Source of the DNA: an archaeon
Lineage (GTDB): Archaea; Asgardarchaeota; Thorarchaeia; Thorarchaeales; Thorarchaeaceae
Length of the DNA: 64,000 nucleotides
Assembly: GCA_024276825.1 (NCBI GenBank)
Contig: JAJRWI010000079.1
Location: forward strand, 51,365 to 115,364
Direction: 5' to 3'
How positions within the stretch are numbered: the stretch's first letter is position 1; the number at the start of each line of letters is the position of its first letter. The translations under genes were made by a program, and so were the position numbers. The notes beneath the pieces were generated by a model, which was not told where the DNA came from, did not search any database, and saw nothing but the letters and a program-made list of their open reading frames with translations. Below are positions 54,596 through 64,000 of this stretch, piece by piece.

Positions 54596-56992
54596 TCATC
54601 GATGAAATGTGAATATCACCCGCTCACTGAGTGGAACTGCCCTTACAAAGGGAGAGTCGGTGCCAGGAGACCGTTCAATAATAGACCCACCAAATGCCTT
54701 GATAAGTGACACTGAAAAACTCAGCGGTACATGAAGTTCAATCTCGCCAGGAGGACTAGGCATGTTAAGTTCTATCTGATACTGGTTTTTTGAGCTGGCC
54801 ATCTCTAGATCAATTGGGCCAAATAATGTTGGAACTTGACGGATAAGTAGAGGGCTTGTTGAGGTGAACCATTCTTCTGGAATCCCAGGAAGTAGTATCA
54901 AGTCATTGCCAGCATAATGAATGATCATACGACGCACTAAGAGAATAATATCAGCAGCCGCTTTTATGCTGCAACCATAGCCAGCACACCCCCCATGAGT
55001 ATTAGGATTTACAAAATCGGGGAAAGTGTCAAAACTACTGGCATATTGCAATGCATTAAGAAGGAGTCTGTCTGCATCATGACGTCTTGTCATCATTGCG
55101 TAATATTCTGCCAATCTTAAGGCAAGATGACTCGATAGACATTCCCTTGTGCCACTAATATCGAATAGGTCCTTCTTGATGTGCGAGTTTATCTGTTTAT
55201 CAACAAAACTGGAGAATGCATTGGACCTCAGGCCAGGGGTTTCTACAGAGACCAATGAGCTGAGTACGCTCATGGCTTGGGAGGCAGTGAGATCGAGTGT
55301 CAATAGATTGCCAAGATGCTTTTGGACAACCCTGTGTAGTTTTGGGATGAGGTCCTGTACAATCGATTTGGCTTCAGGAGATAGAAACTTCTGGATAATT
55401 CTCAATAGGGCATGAGTCCACATCTCACGCAATGTACGCCTGAAATACTTGTCAGGGGAAGACTCATAGTTTCGATCAATATGAACTAATTTAGACCAAT
55501 TGACAGAGCCAAGAAGAGAAGATATTCTTTCATGAGTATCATGCCGCTCATTGGGAGTAGAGGGAGGTCTTGGTATTGAAAGTCCTTCACTCATACCTGC
55601 AGCACTTGATGATTCCGTGCTCTCAGCTTGAGTAGCATCCATGGACTCAAAGATATAGTTGTATGAAGCAGAAAATAAAACAGGAAGAATTGAGTCAATC
55701 AACGAGTCAAAAGAACCATTGGAAGCCTTATCCCCTACATGAAGAAAATTGTAGAACAATGCCCATACAATTGGGAACAGCAAGTCAAGTCCTTGTTTGA
55801 GCCCCTGGTCGAGTGATTGCTGTAAGGCATTATATGACTCTTTGATAATCGCACCGCAACCTGAGAGGGTCATTGCCATAAGGATTCTTGCAGCATCAAT
55901 TGAGCCCTGAATGTCGTCAGGCAATGGCTTGCTAATCATCTCATCATAATACATTATCACCAAGGTGGCCTTTGCCTGGGCCAGTGCATTACCAACTACC
56001 TCATCAGGATAGATGCCAATCATTTTATGTCCAGTAAAGGAGAACCATGCATCAACACTCTTTTCAATGGCAGATGAGTCCATCACAAACTCAGGTATGG
56101 AATCATCCTTATCAATACTAGACAGGGGTGAAACGAAGAAGAATGATTGTGTCCCAGCGGGACGTAGATGAATGCTAAATCTCAAGAGTGCAGTAGCAAG
56201 TCCCTTAACAGATGTATAGCTCTGATCACTCGTTTCACTGTTCATTCCCCTGTCAATCAAATTGGGATTATCACAGGTTGTGATTGCGACAGCGGAAGGG
56301 GCCTCATTCATTAAGCACGCCAAACAGCCATTAGAATAGAGCACATTATTCGCCGAGTCAAACTCTATTGACTCAATGGGTTCGAACCCAAGGGGCGAGA
56401 GAGGCTTTAAGATCACTACAAAATCGAAGTTCTTCTCTTCAAGGGCAAGATTGCGAACTTTAACCTCGTTAAACACTGCTTCGTTGTTGCCATCATTGAC
56501 ATAGTATATTAATCGGGTGAATTCGATGGGACCAAGTGTGATTGACCATTCATAGACCTGGTCCTCTGGTGAAACAAGACGCAGTCTTGGAATATCATCC
56601 TCATAACTGGGTCTAACAAGTAAACCATCCTGAAGAGCGCATATATCAATAGATCCGCATTCCCTGTTTGCCCAGACCGACCCGAACTTGTCCACAATGC
56701 CATAGGTCTTGCCACCAACACCGCCCACAACTGCCCAGTTCCGATGTTCATCATTAGTGATGGCCCCTGAAGATTCATCAGACTTGACCCAGTGTGGCAA
56801 TAGGGACTCATGGCATGTCTTTAAGACAATAGCGTTCAAGCGGCCCCTCAACTGATCGAGCTCTTCATCATGAGACAGGCCTGTATCAAGGTCGAGCTTG
56901 ATACGGTAATTCATTGCGGTTTTGCGGAAACGCTCTAGTCTCGATGACATTGTCCTATCTCTCAGTTCAACAGGTGTGTGCTTGATATTCAT
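54596..56992 (-). CDS. six-hairpin glycosidase-like protein
   Basis: 798 residues, no signal peptide. The N-terminal beta domain (about 80-300) contains FTRLIYYVNDGNNEAVFNEVKVRNLALE; a long helical middle could form an alpha/alpha barrel, and the end has NDLILLPGIPEEWF then LFGPIDLEMA. These ends resemble GH15/GH63/GH65-type enzymes. In the barrel I cannot identify a confident pair of catalytic acids, and there is a low-complexity insert (ESTESSSAAGMSEG). Could be a glucoamylase-like enzyme or an inactive relative. Confidence 0.5.
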   Translation of the reverse strand: MNIKHTPVELRDRTMSSRLERFRKTAMNYRIKLDLDTGLSHDEELDQLRGRLNAIVLKTCHESLLPHWVKSDESSGAITNDEHRNWAVVGGVGGKTYGIVDKFGSVWANRECGSIDICALQDGLLVRPSYEDDIPRLRLVSPEDQVYEWSITLGPIEFTRLIYYVNDGNNEAVFNEVKVRNLALEEKNFDFVVILKPLSPLGFEPIESIEFDSANNVLYSNGCLACLMNEAPSAVAITTCDNPNLIDRGMNSETSDQSYTSVKGLATALLRFSIHLRPAGTQSFFFVSPLSSIDKDDSIPEFVMDSSAIEKSVDAWFSFTGHKMIGIYPDEVVGNALAQAKATLVIMYYDEMISKPLPDDIQGSIDAARILMAMTLSGCGAIIKESYNALQQSLDQGLKQGLDLLFPIVWALFYNFLHVGDKASNGSFDSLIDSILPVLFSASYNYIFESMDATQAESTESSSAAGMSEGLSIPRPPSTPNERHDTHERISSLLGSVNWSKLVHIDRNYESSPDKYFRRTLREMWTHALLRIIQKFLSPEAKSIVQDLIPKLHRVVQKHLGNLLTLDLTASQAMSVLSSLVSVETPGLRSNAFSSFVDKQINSHIKKDLFDISGTRECLSSHLALRLAEYYAMMTRRHDADRLLLNALQYASSFDTFPDFVNPNTHGGCAGYGCSIKAAADIILLVRRMIIHYAGNDLILLPGIPEEWFTSTSPLLIRQVPTLFGPIDLEMASSKNQYQIELNMPSPPGEIELHVPLSFSVSLIKAFGGSIIERSPGTDSPFVRAVPLSERVIFTFHR

Positions 56993-57142
56993 ATCATGCC
57001 ATCTATATAATTAATCCGTGCATGAGTTAATTGACAAGTATTATGAGTGATAAATCCTTAAGTAGATTTGAAATTGGGAATAAGCAACGAAGGAACAAAT
57101 ACAGAATTGTTCATTGCGACTTGTGAAGAAGAGTGAGTCATT

Positions 57143-58315
57143 ATGGCAGAAGTCATCACCAAGCCATACGGCAGAATAACCAATATGATTGCTAAGGAGC
57201 TACGATTGATTTTCAAGGACAAGGTAGCACTCTTCCTCATCTTTCTGCTGCCAGCAGCGCTCATTGGAATACTCTCTTTTGTCATCGATCAAAGTGATAT
57301 GGGAAATGTCACACTGGGTTCTGACAACGGTGGAAACCTAGAGAATTCAACATCGATGGCATCAGACACAATCTTGGGACTGATTGATCAGGACACATCA
57401 AGAACATTTAACGGACCCGACCTATCATCGGAGTTCACGGATGTTTTACGGAATGTGACAGGTGTTCTGATAATCTATGATACGACGGAGCAGGCATATC
57501 AAGACCTGTATGAAGGGCGGATAGATGGATATGTGGTCATCCCAGACGGATTTGAGGCAAACCTGACCAAAAACATCCCGACTTATGTTGAAGTGCATAT
57601 GGACGCCACAGATATGGTGACTCAGAACTCTGTGCTAGGTACGGTTCAGAGTGCGACTATCTGGTTTCGAGCAAACCATTTTTGGATTCGCTCTGAAGTG
57701 TTTCCAAATATGATACTTGAGTTCACACCAGAAGGAAACTATCTGGCCACTGTATTCGGCAGTTTCATTGTGATATTCTCCAGCTATCTTGGAATAGCAA
57801 TGACCTCGGCCCAATCAATCGTTGGTGATGTGCCATTGAGAAGAATGCTTTTGACACCGACAAACAGGTTGGAGGTCATTCTGGCAAAGGTCCTGGCCTA
57901 TCTGATAATTGGGTTCTTTCAATCATTGTTTCTGGTTTCTCTATGGGTGGTGACTTTTAATCTGAACCTCAATACTGGATTTGAAACCCTGATTATCATC
58001 ATGTGCCTTACTTCATTGACAGGGTCAACAACTGGCATCTTGATATCGTCAATATCATCATCACGTCTTCAGGCCAATCAGATGTTCCTGTTTGTGATGT
58101 TTGGAACGCTCATTCTTGCAGGATTCTTTATCGATGTGGGATTCTTTGACGAGATACTCCCAATGAATCAAGGACTGAGAGTTCTAATCGACACCGCTTT
58201 CAAGGGTTTGACCCTTATTGATGTGTGGCCCTCAGTGGCCAAACTTGTAGGGTTCTCGCTGCTTGCAATCTTTGCATCCACGATCATATTCTCAAAGAAG
58301 CCCACGCTGGGGTAG
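57143..58315 (+). CDS. ABC-2 type transporter permease
   Basis: 390 residues: N-terminal helix after KELRLIFKDKVALFLIFLLPAALIGIL, a large extracellular domain, then five or six helices with the ABC-2 pattern DVPLRRMLLTPTNRLEVILAKVLAYLIIG. Exporter half of a two-gene unit; the ATPase begins ten bases after its stop. Confidence 0.88.
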   Translation: MAEVITKPYGRITNMIAKELRLIFKDKVALFLIFLLPAALIGILSFVIDQSDMGNVTLGSDNGGNLENSTSMASDTILGLIDQDTSRTFNGPDLSSEFTDVLRNVTGVLIIYDTTEQAYQDLYEGRIDGYVVIPDGFEANLTKNIPTYVEVHMDATDMVTQNSVLGTVQSATIWFRANHFWIRSEVFPNMILEFTPEGNYLATVFGSFIVIFSSYLGIAMTSAQSIVGDVPLRRMLLTPTNRLEVILAKVLAYLIIGFFQSLFLVSLWVVTFNLNLNTGFETLIIIMCLTSLTGSTTGILISSISSSRLQANQMFLFVMFGTLILAGFFIDVGFFDEILPMNQGLRVLIDTAFKGLTLIDVWPSVAKLVGFSLLAIFASTIIFSKKPTLG

Positions 58316-58324
58316 GTGAATAGT

Positions 58325-59995
58325 ATGTTTCAAGACACGCAGACATCCGTTGAGATTCCACGTTTCGTTGAGGAGGCACACTTCTCAGGAAACAGAATAG
58401 CGGATGCCGTTGACTGGTTGTTGGCAAGAAATGACAGAGAGATTCATTGCGACATTCAAGGAACGCATGTTCAGACAAAGAAAGATGTACGATTTCGCGG
58501 CAAGATTCTGAAGTTCAAAAAGGGCGTGCGTGCCCGCTGGATTGCAGTTCTCGTTGAGGAGGACTTGCGCAGAAGAAAGACTGAAGAGCTGGACTTTGTA
58601 CTGACAGTCGGAGGAGAGAAGGCCACTAACACTGATATTGCAGCAAGCGAGATCACACTTCTCAACTATCTGAAGCGAAATTTGTCAGATGATCTGTACT
58701 ATGAGGGGCGAGACCTACAGCAGGCAGTAAAAGATGTTTCTAAAATGAAGAGTAGCCATCAGATGAAATGCACTGTTTGGGGAAAAAGGGCTTCTGATAG
58801 GCTGCCAATAATGATCTCAGGCACCATTGTCGCGGCAGAGATCGAGCCCGCTCCTATCTTACCCGAGGGTTATCTAGAGATTCGTGTGAAGCCAGAGGGC
58901 ACTGTAGGAGATCCAAAGATATTCAGAGTGATAGAACCCCAGTTTCTGTTCAGTACAAAGTCAAACCCGAATCTCACAGTTATTGCTGAAAAAGTCTACA
59001 TCCAGCCGTTTGTATGGCAAGAGGCTCCTGCATTTAGAAATGTTCTCGAAGCCAGAAACTTGACAGTCAAGATTCGTTCTGGCAAAAAGCTGATAGAGAA
59101 TGTGTCCTTTGCCATCAAGGAGGGCGAGATGCTTGCCATTATTGGAGAGTCAGGAGCTGGAAAGTCAACAACAATCAAGGCCCTGATTGGGGACATCCCG
59201 AGCACAGGAGTTGCAAGAATTGCAGGAATAGACTCACGACAGAAGAAAAAGGTACGCTACTTCTTTGGCTATTGCCCACAGGACTTGAGCTACATGTATG
59301 AAACCTTCACCCCGCTGGAGAACATTATTGCCTTTGGAAAGCAGTATGACATTCCTGAGTGGGAGTTGATAAAGAGGGCCAGACAACTACTCAAGGACTT
59401 CAACATTCTGGAAAAGGGGGGAAATAAGACAAAAGAGCTAAGTGGGGGTCAACAACGGAGAGTCTCAATTGCGATTGCTCTGGTCCATAGACCAAAAGTA
59501 CTATTGATGGATGAACCCACTAGTGGTCTTGATCCAGATAACAGGAACGAACTCTGGCACTTTCTTGATTACATCAATCAGGAATACGGGACTTCAATAG
59601 TTGTAGTAACACATTATCCTGCAGAGGCGGAGTTCTGCGACAAGGTCGCTGTGTTCATGCGTGGAAAAAGCCTTGTTGCATTTGGAAGCCCAACGAAACT
59701 AAAGGAGTCTATGCCATCAAGAGGTTTTGCAGTGGGAATCGTTCTTGAGGAAGTCAACCCTAAGGCAAGAAAGATTCTGGAGCAGGTCAAGGGGGTACAG
59801 TTTGTCCTTCAGAGGGGAGAGTTATTGAAGGTGTTCACTGAGGAGCCGCTGCAGGTCATAGCAGAACGATGTGTTGCCGCTCTAAAGGAGAAAGACATTC
59901 CAGTGAAGATTGTTAAGACTAAGGCCGTGGCGGACATGGTGGATTACTATATCGCCATAACTAGAGGGCTCATTACAGGAATCATTGAGAAATAG
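58325..59995 (+). CDS. ABC exporter ATPase with long N-terminal extension
   Basis: About 556 residues. Residues 235-470 form a full ATPase: GESGAGKSTT (Walker A), YCPQDLSYMYETFTPLENI (Q-loop), ELSGGQQRRVSIAIAL (signature), VLLMDEPTSGLD (Walker B) and VVTHYPAEAEF (switch His). The first 235 residues are not ATPase: they contain IHCDIQGTHVQTKKDVRFRGKIL and a similar later unit CTVWGKRASDRLPIMISGTI, suggesting two related small beta domains of unknown role. GTG at 58316 would add three residues; GGTGA lies before the ATG at 58325. Confidence 0.85.
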   Translation: MFQDTQTSVEIPRFVEEAHFSGNRIADAVDWLLARNDREIHCDIQGTHVQTKKDVRFRGKILKFKKGVRARWIAVLVEEDLRRRKTEELDFVLTVGGEKATNTDIAASEITLLNYLKRNLSDDLYYEGRDLQQAVKDVSKMKSSHQMKCTVWGKRASDRLPIMISGTIVAAEIEPAPILPEGYLEIRVKPEGTVGDPKIFRVIEPQFLFSTKSNPNLTVIAEKVYIQPFVWQEAPAFRNVLEARNLTVKIRSGKKLIENVSFAIKEGEMLAIIGESGAGKSTTIKALIGDIPSTGVARIAGIDSRQKKKVRYFFGYCPQDLSYMYETFTPLENIIAFGKQYDIPEWELIKRARQLLKDFNILEKGGNKTKELSGGQQRRVSIAIALVHRPKVLLMDEPTSGLDPDNRNELWHFLDYINQEYGTSIVVVTHYPAEAEFCDKVAVFMRGKSLVAFGSPTKLKESMPSRGFAVGIVLEEVNPKARKILEQVKGVQFVLQRGELLKVFTEEPLQVIAERCVAALKEKDIPVKIVKTKAVADMVDYYIAITRGLITGIIEK

Positions 59996-60012
59996 ACTAC
60001 AGGGGATTAGGA

Positions 60013-63000
60013 ATGAACAGGACAATAATCTCAGCGACTCTACTGATCCTATTGCTTCTTGGATGGGCACCTAATCTTGTCCCCTTGACTGATGCGACAA
60101 CTAATGATAATTATATGAATAAGATTGAGCAGAGCCTGTTGAATCGGACTGATAACACCGACCCAGTAGATGTGCTCGTTAAGTACAATGATCGTGCAGG
60201 CGAGTTCAAAGCACAGAATGCCATCCGAATGATTGACTCTACAGCAGAGATCATAGAAGCATATGAAGACCTCAATATGCTACGCATTAAGACCCTGCCA
60301 AAGAATCTGATTGAAATTGCCAGAAGCACAGTGATTGAGAATATCTGGTCAAACGAGATAACTGATTACTCAATCAAGTACAACACGAGCACACCCTCAC
60401 AGCAGGAAACCCTCATATCGCCATATCAGAGTATTAATGCCCAGGAGTTCTGGGAGAGGGGGTATAATGGGTCAGGAGTCGTAATTGCTGTACTTGACAC
60501 AGGCGTTGATTTTCTACACCCAGACCTTGACGATTTTGACGAGAACGAGTCAACCGTAGACCCAAAGGTCGCTGCCTATGCTTCTTTCGTAGAGGTGGAC
60601 TCGCTACCCATCGATCTTCTAGGCCATGGCACATATGCAGCATCCATTGCTGCTGGGACAGGCAACAGGTCAAATGGGCTATATGCAGGAGTTGCCCCTG
60701 GTGCATCAATCTTGTCTGCAAAGGTCACTCTTGGAGGACTTCTTGCACTCCCAAGTTGGATAGTGTCGGGAATCGAGTGGGCCAGTCATCATGGTGCAGA
60801 CATCATCCTCATGCCTTTCAATACACTCGGTGCACCTAATGATGCTGTTGCAGATGCAGTACGCACAGTTGCAGAACAAGGAGTCTTGGTTGTCACAGCT
60901 GCAGGCGACGATGGTCCCGATTATTTCACAATCATGTCGCCTGGCGGTTCAAGTTCGGCCTTCACTGTTGGAGCATATGACACACTCGCTGGGGCAGTGC
61001 CTGATTTCTCAGGTCGTGGACCCTCGCTGGAGATGCTCACAAAGCCCGATATTGTTGCGCCAGGAGTACGAATTGTAGGGGCAAAAGCAGGCGTTGGTGC
61101 TTCGCAGTTCACCACAGGCTCCTTTGATACTACAGACATCGGTGATCAGATGGGCAGTCTTGGAGGAGTCTCAAGTCTTATGGGAGGTGCCTTTGGTGAG
61201 GAGGTCAATGATGATTATATCGTGGCAGATTCGACTGCTGCATCAGCTGCAATTGTTGCAGGTGCGGCTGCTATTCTGATGCAGGCGTTTGATCGGGCCA
61301 CACCAATCGCCCTTGTAAATGCACTCAGAAACTCAGCGGTCCCACTCGATTATGGGGCTAATGATGCGGGTGCAGGTCTGTTAAATCTGGAAGGCGCATT
61401 CAACCTGTTGTATTTAAAGCAGCGTCCCGGTGAGGCATATAACAGAACTACTGGAACCCCTCTCGTTGCTCTTGGACTGCTGACATCCGCTGCTCGTGAT
61501 GCCACAACAACACTGATGATGAGCAGCTATGGAACATCAACCGTAGTCTTGGATCAGAGAAGAGATGATGAGATGACCACACATCTTTTACTTGGAATGT
61601 TCGCACTTCGTTGGAACAACATGGATCCAACAAACCTGATGATGTTTGAAGTCAAGAGAGAGCTCCATCAGGTGGCTATGGCAAATCCTCCTCAGAGTAA
61701 TTATAACCGATGGATAGGGATACTGTCATACAATGATGATGTGTTTGTCACAATTCTGGTTGAATCATATAATCTCACTTTATCCTCAACGCAACCAATT
61801 GTGGGCTATAAAGTCACGCCATTCATTCTCAATATTGGTAATGAGCCCATCAGTAATGTGAGCCTGTTCTTGTCATACACATTGGACCTGTTTCTTGATG
61901 GTAATGATGATCACGGAAAATATGCCCTTGCAAATCAACAGCTCTTTGCATACAGTATCTCCGAGAACTATCAAGACTTCTATTTCGGGCTCAATTCGAG
62001 TAGGAAGTTGGCATCTTTTGAGGTTGGAAACGCATCTGATATATTCTCACATGTCTTGGATGACAATCTCACTGGTTCTACCACATTCGACGGCTCTGTG
62101 GGGCTTGCGATGAAGTGGGACTTTGGAGTGGTGCAGCCATATAACCCGGTGAATGTCACCATAACAATGGGTATGGCTGAGAACAGGACAATGCTTGACA
62201 CATCAATTGAAACTCTCTGGAGTCTTGGTCCATCATCAAGCCTTGAAAGTCAGGGTGACCTGATAGTAGTGGAAGCATCCATTCCAAGGATCACTCAGAA
62301 AGGTCAGACATTTCAGTCTCAGGCAATAATAATGAACGTAGGAGTTGACACATCCACTGCTATTTCGGGATTTGTAGTGATGGAGGGAGGTGTGAGTGAT
62401 TCTGGAACTCTGTTCTCAAAATACTTCTCTTATGACGAACTTGAGCCATTCAATGTGCGAGTGATGTCTAGTGAGTGGAGCCCAGTGAAGGAGGGAATAT
62501 ACACCGCAGCCTGGGTCGTTTCGAAGGGGTTTGATTATCTCAACACATTGATCCTTCAGACCACACTCCCATCGACTGCAAATGCATTGACCCTACAGGA
62601 TGACTTTTTGCTCCGTGACGTTTTCGTGAAAACGCCCATTCGCTCAATCTCAGTCTTCCCAAAGAGAATCCCATATGCTCCATTTGACCTTCAATTCCCA
62701 TCAGATTTTGGATTATACACTTTCACACTCTATTCAACGGAGGGGCTTGGAAACCTCACAGTTGAAAAACATGGTAATGCAACAGACTGGGGAAATATCA
62801 CGCTGACGCCCAGTGAGAATGTGATAGGATACTACAACTTCAGCCTACTTGCATTTGTTCCAGTTATCACAATGGATGGATATCATAGATGTGACTATGT
62901 CCTAAAGACAGAAGTGGGGTGGACGACCAATATCACCTTGGAAACAGAAATCAAATACCCCAAGGCAATGATGTTGCTTGACACGTCTCATGGAGGACTG

Positions 63001-63768
63001 TTTGCTAGTCTGGGCCTAGAAACTGGAGACCTAGGCAATACCACAAGCATGGGTTCGTCTGGAAGTATTAGTTTTCCACTTGCGTCGGATTCAGGATTTA
63101 CCACGAGTCAGGATGAGGTCAACTTCGACCTCGGGTCAATGGAAGACCTTGGTTCCATTTCTGATCTCATGGAGCAGTTCCGTATGACCACATTCTCAGG
63201 ACTCTCAAACATGAAAAAGACCATGGCTTCCAGAGGGTTGGATTTAATCGAGCTTCCCGGGCTCCCGCTTGATGACACGATACTGAGCATGTTCTCCGCA
63301 CTGTTCATAATTAATCCGACCAAGGAGTTTAACTCATCAGAGCTGGAAACTCTAGCCAATTTCACCAGACATAATGGCAAATTGGTGATATTTGGAGATA
63401 ATGAGGACAGAAGTAACCACACTATTCTCAATGAGATATTACAGATGTATGGCTATTCAGTATCAGGATCGCATGATGTTGAGAATACGACTGAGATCAT
63501 TCATGACAACCCACTCGGATCTGGCGTCAATTGTGTCTGGCTCGGTGGTGGCACGTTCATTCTGAATAACCAGTCATTGGCAGCAGTGACTCTAGGCGGG
63601 AACCCAGTCATTCTGCTTGACGACTCGCCTCCAGAATTGACCATATTTGGATCTTCAAGATTATTCATGAACAAACACATAGTAAAATGTGACAATCAGA
63701 GGTTATTGGAGAACCTCAATGAATATCTCTTGCGTAATACGTTGACTGCAACCACCTCATTGGCTTAA
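60013..63768 (+). CDS. subtilase-family (S8) exported protein lacking the catalytic serine
   Basis: 1251 residues with signal peptide (IISATLLILLLLGWAPNLVP), inhibitor-like prodomain, and S8 domain with Asp162 (VLDTGVD) and His205 (GHGTY). At the serine site GTSMAxPxVxG reads STAASAAIVAG, so the Ser position is Ala409; the oxyanion Asn is Asp299 (AAGDDG). The fold motif FSGRGPS and the family's closing GAGLLNLEGAF remain. The large C-terminal part is beta-rich with a flavodoxin/GATase-like segment near 1080-1240. Likely a binding or scaffold protein rather than a protease. The frame continues past its TAA (next entry). Confidence 0.85.
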   Translation: MNRTIISATLLILLLLGWAPNLVPLTDATTNDNYMNKIEQSLLNRTDNTDPVDVLVKYNDRAGEFKAQNAIRMIDSTAEIIEAYEDLNMLRIKTLPKNLIEIARSTVIENIWSNEITDYSIKYNTSTPSQQETLISPYQSINAQEFWERGYNGSGVVIAVLDTGVDFLHPDLDDFDENESTVDPKVAAYASFVEVDSLPIDLLGHGTYAASIAAGTGNRSNGLYAGVAPGASILSAKVTLGGLLALPSWIVSGIEWASHHGADIILMPFNTLGAPNDAVADAVRTVAEQGVLVVTAAGDDGPDYFTIMSPGGSSSAFTVGAYDTLAGAVPDFSGRGPSLEMLTKPDIVAPGVRIVGAKAGVGASQFTTGSFDTTDIGDQMGSLGGVSSLMGGAFGEEVNDDYIVADSTAASAAIVAGAAAILMQAFDRATPIALVNALRNSAVPLDYGANDAGAGLLNLEGAFNLLYLKQRPGEAYNRTTGTPLVALGLLTSAARDATTTLMMSSYGTSTVVLDQRRDDEMTTHLLLGMFALRWNNMDPTNLMMFEVKRELHQVAMANPPQSNYNRWIGILSYNDDVFVTILVESYNLTLSSTQPIVGYKVTPFILNIGNEPISNVSLFLSYTLDLFLDGNDDHGKYALANQQLFAYSISENYQDFYFGLNSSRKLASFEVGNASDIFSHVLDDNLTGSTTFDGSVGLAMKWDFGVVQPYNPVNVTITMGMAENRTMLDTSIETLWSLGPSSSLESQGDLIVVEASIPRITQKGQTFQSQAIIMNVGVDTSTAISGFVVMEGGVSDSGTLFSKYFSYDELEPFNVRVMSSEWSPVKEGIYTAAWVVSKGFDYLNTLILQTTLPSTANALTLQDDFLLRDVFVKTPIRSISVFPKRIPYAPFDLQFPSDFGLYTFTLYSTEGLGNLTVEKHGNATDWGNITLTPSENVIGYYNFSLLAFVPVITMDGYHRCDYVLKTEVGWTTNITLETEIKYPKAMMLLDTSHGGLFASLGLETGDLGNTTSMGSSGSISFPLASDSGFTTSQDEVNFDLGSMEDLGSISDLMEQFRMTTFSGLSNMKKTMASRGLDLIELPGLPLDDTILSMFSALFIINPTKEFNSSELETLANFTRHNGKLVIFGDNEDRSNHTILNEILQMYGYSVSGSHDVENTTEIIHDNPLGSGVNCVWLGGGTFILNNQSLAAVTLGGNPVILLDDSPPELTIFGSSRLFMNKHIVKCDNQRLLENLNEYLLRNTLTATTSLA

Positions 63769-64000
63769 AACATTTCTAGATACGAGGTTGGAAGGAGCAT
63801 CTATATCAATCTGTATCTAAAGGATTATGAAGGCAGACCTGCCAATGATCTCTTTGTTGCTGTCGCATTCGAGCTTCCTAATGGAACGCTTGCCTTCTTC
63901 TTTGCAGGCTTTGTTGAGAATGGGCATTATGTCACACAGTTCACTCAAGAATATTGGAAGTCATCGGGGAGAATCAACTGCATCTTTATCATCATGGACG
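63769..64000 (+). CDS. in-frame continuation after the subtilase stop (runs off the window)
   Basis: Directly after TAA 63766-63768 the same frame stays open to the window end (77 codons) and encodes a plausible Ig- or macroglobulin-like beta domain: YEVGRSIYINLYLKDYEGRPA, FVAVAFELPNGTLAFFF, NGHYVTQFT. There is no obvious start codon or ribosome site close by. It is best read as the next domain of the subtilase-like protein, cut off by one stop codon. Confidence 0.5.

Noticed and set aside
1..64000. CRISPR arrays, insertion sequences, tRNA or rRNA genes, integrase or attachment sites
   Set aside because: None was seen by eye: no regularly spaced repeats, no transposase motifs, and no cloverleaf with a convincing T-arm.

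Overview
The window looks like chromosomal DNA of an archaeon, most probably an Asgard archaeon close to Thorarchaeota. Archaeal signs are TATA-type promoters 25-40 bases before starts, GGAGGTGAT-type ribosome binding sites, frequent TTG/GTG starts, a geranylgeranyl-reductase-family enzyme, an Alba-like protein and archaeal-type POR and IOR. Asgard signs are a Ras/Rab-like GTPase fused to a seven-repeat beta-propeller, two short gelsolin-like proteins and a longin-like protein. The lineage is an inference from gene content; no rRNA or tRNA gene was seen.

Layout. 0-4.3 kb: bacterial-type 2-oxoacid dehydrogenase E1alpha-E1beta-E2, lipoate ligase and a CMD-family protein. 4.4-9.7 kb: cupin and alcohol dehydrogenase, a single gelsolin-like domain, a membrane zinc ribbon, and a degenerate histidine-kinase-like membrane protein whose C-terminus lies in another frame. 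9.7-19 kb: a secreted metallophosphoesterase broken by an in-frame TAA, then an envelope/acyl-carrier region (polysaccharide deacetylase, hexapeptide acyltransferases, ACP, FkbH-like protein, AcpS), a divergent Hef-like helicase and a free-standing tRNA-Thr editing domain. 19-24.5 kb: isoprenoid reductase, three tandem paralogous winged-helix regulators, and a DHH phosphoesterase. 24.6-27.1 kb: indolepyruvate:ferredoxin oxidoreductase. 27.1-34.4 kb: the propeller-GTPase, a nitrate/sulfonate-type ABC importer, two regulators around a palindromic promoter, and an Alba-like protein. 34.4-38.8 kb: a beta-helix surface protein and pyruvate:ferredoxin oxidoreductase (gamma-delta-alpha-beta). 39-44.3 kb: an AT-richer accessory segment with a frameshifted exported protein, FtsX/MacB-like permeases without an ATPase, a decayed glycerophosphodiester phosphodiesterase and a tiny cysteine-rich gene. 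44.5-51 kb: AsnC-like domain, second gelsolin-like protein, GNAT, galT-galK, a Vps62-like protein and nadB. 51-64 kb: a membrane-anchored solute-binding protein whose two halves are in reversed order, a longin-like protein, a glycosidase-like protein, an ABC-2 exporter whose ATPase has a long N-terminal extension, and a giant subtilase-like protein lacking its catalytic serine and followed in frame by more coding sequence after a TAA.

How the genes work together. Three routes from 2-oxoacids to acyl-CoA (lipoate-dependent complex, POR, IOR) point to peptide/amino-acid and sugar (galT-galK) use. The ACP, FkbH and AcpS genes suggest acyl or glyceryl transfer through a carrier protein to cell-surface material, unusual for an archaeon. 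The main surprises are the order-swapped binding protein, the propeller-GTPase, the ACP/FkbH set, the pseudo-subtilase, and several genes cut by a single in-frame stop or frameshift, which need read-level checking because assembly error and real decay cannot be told apart here.
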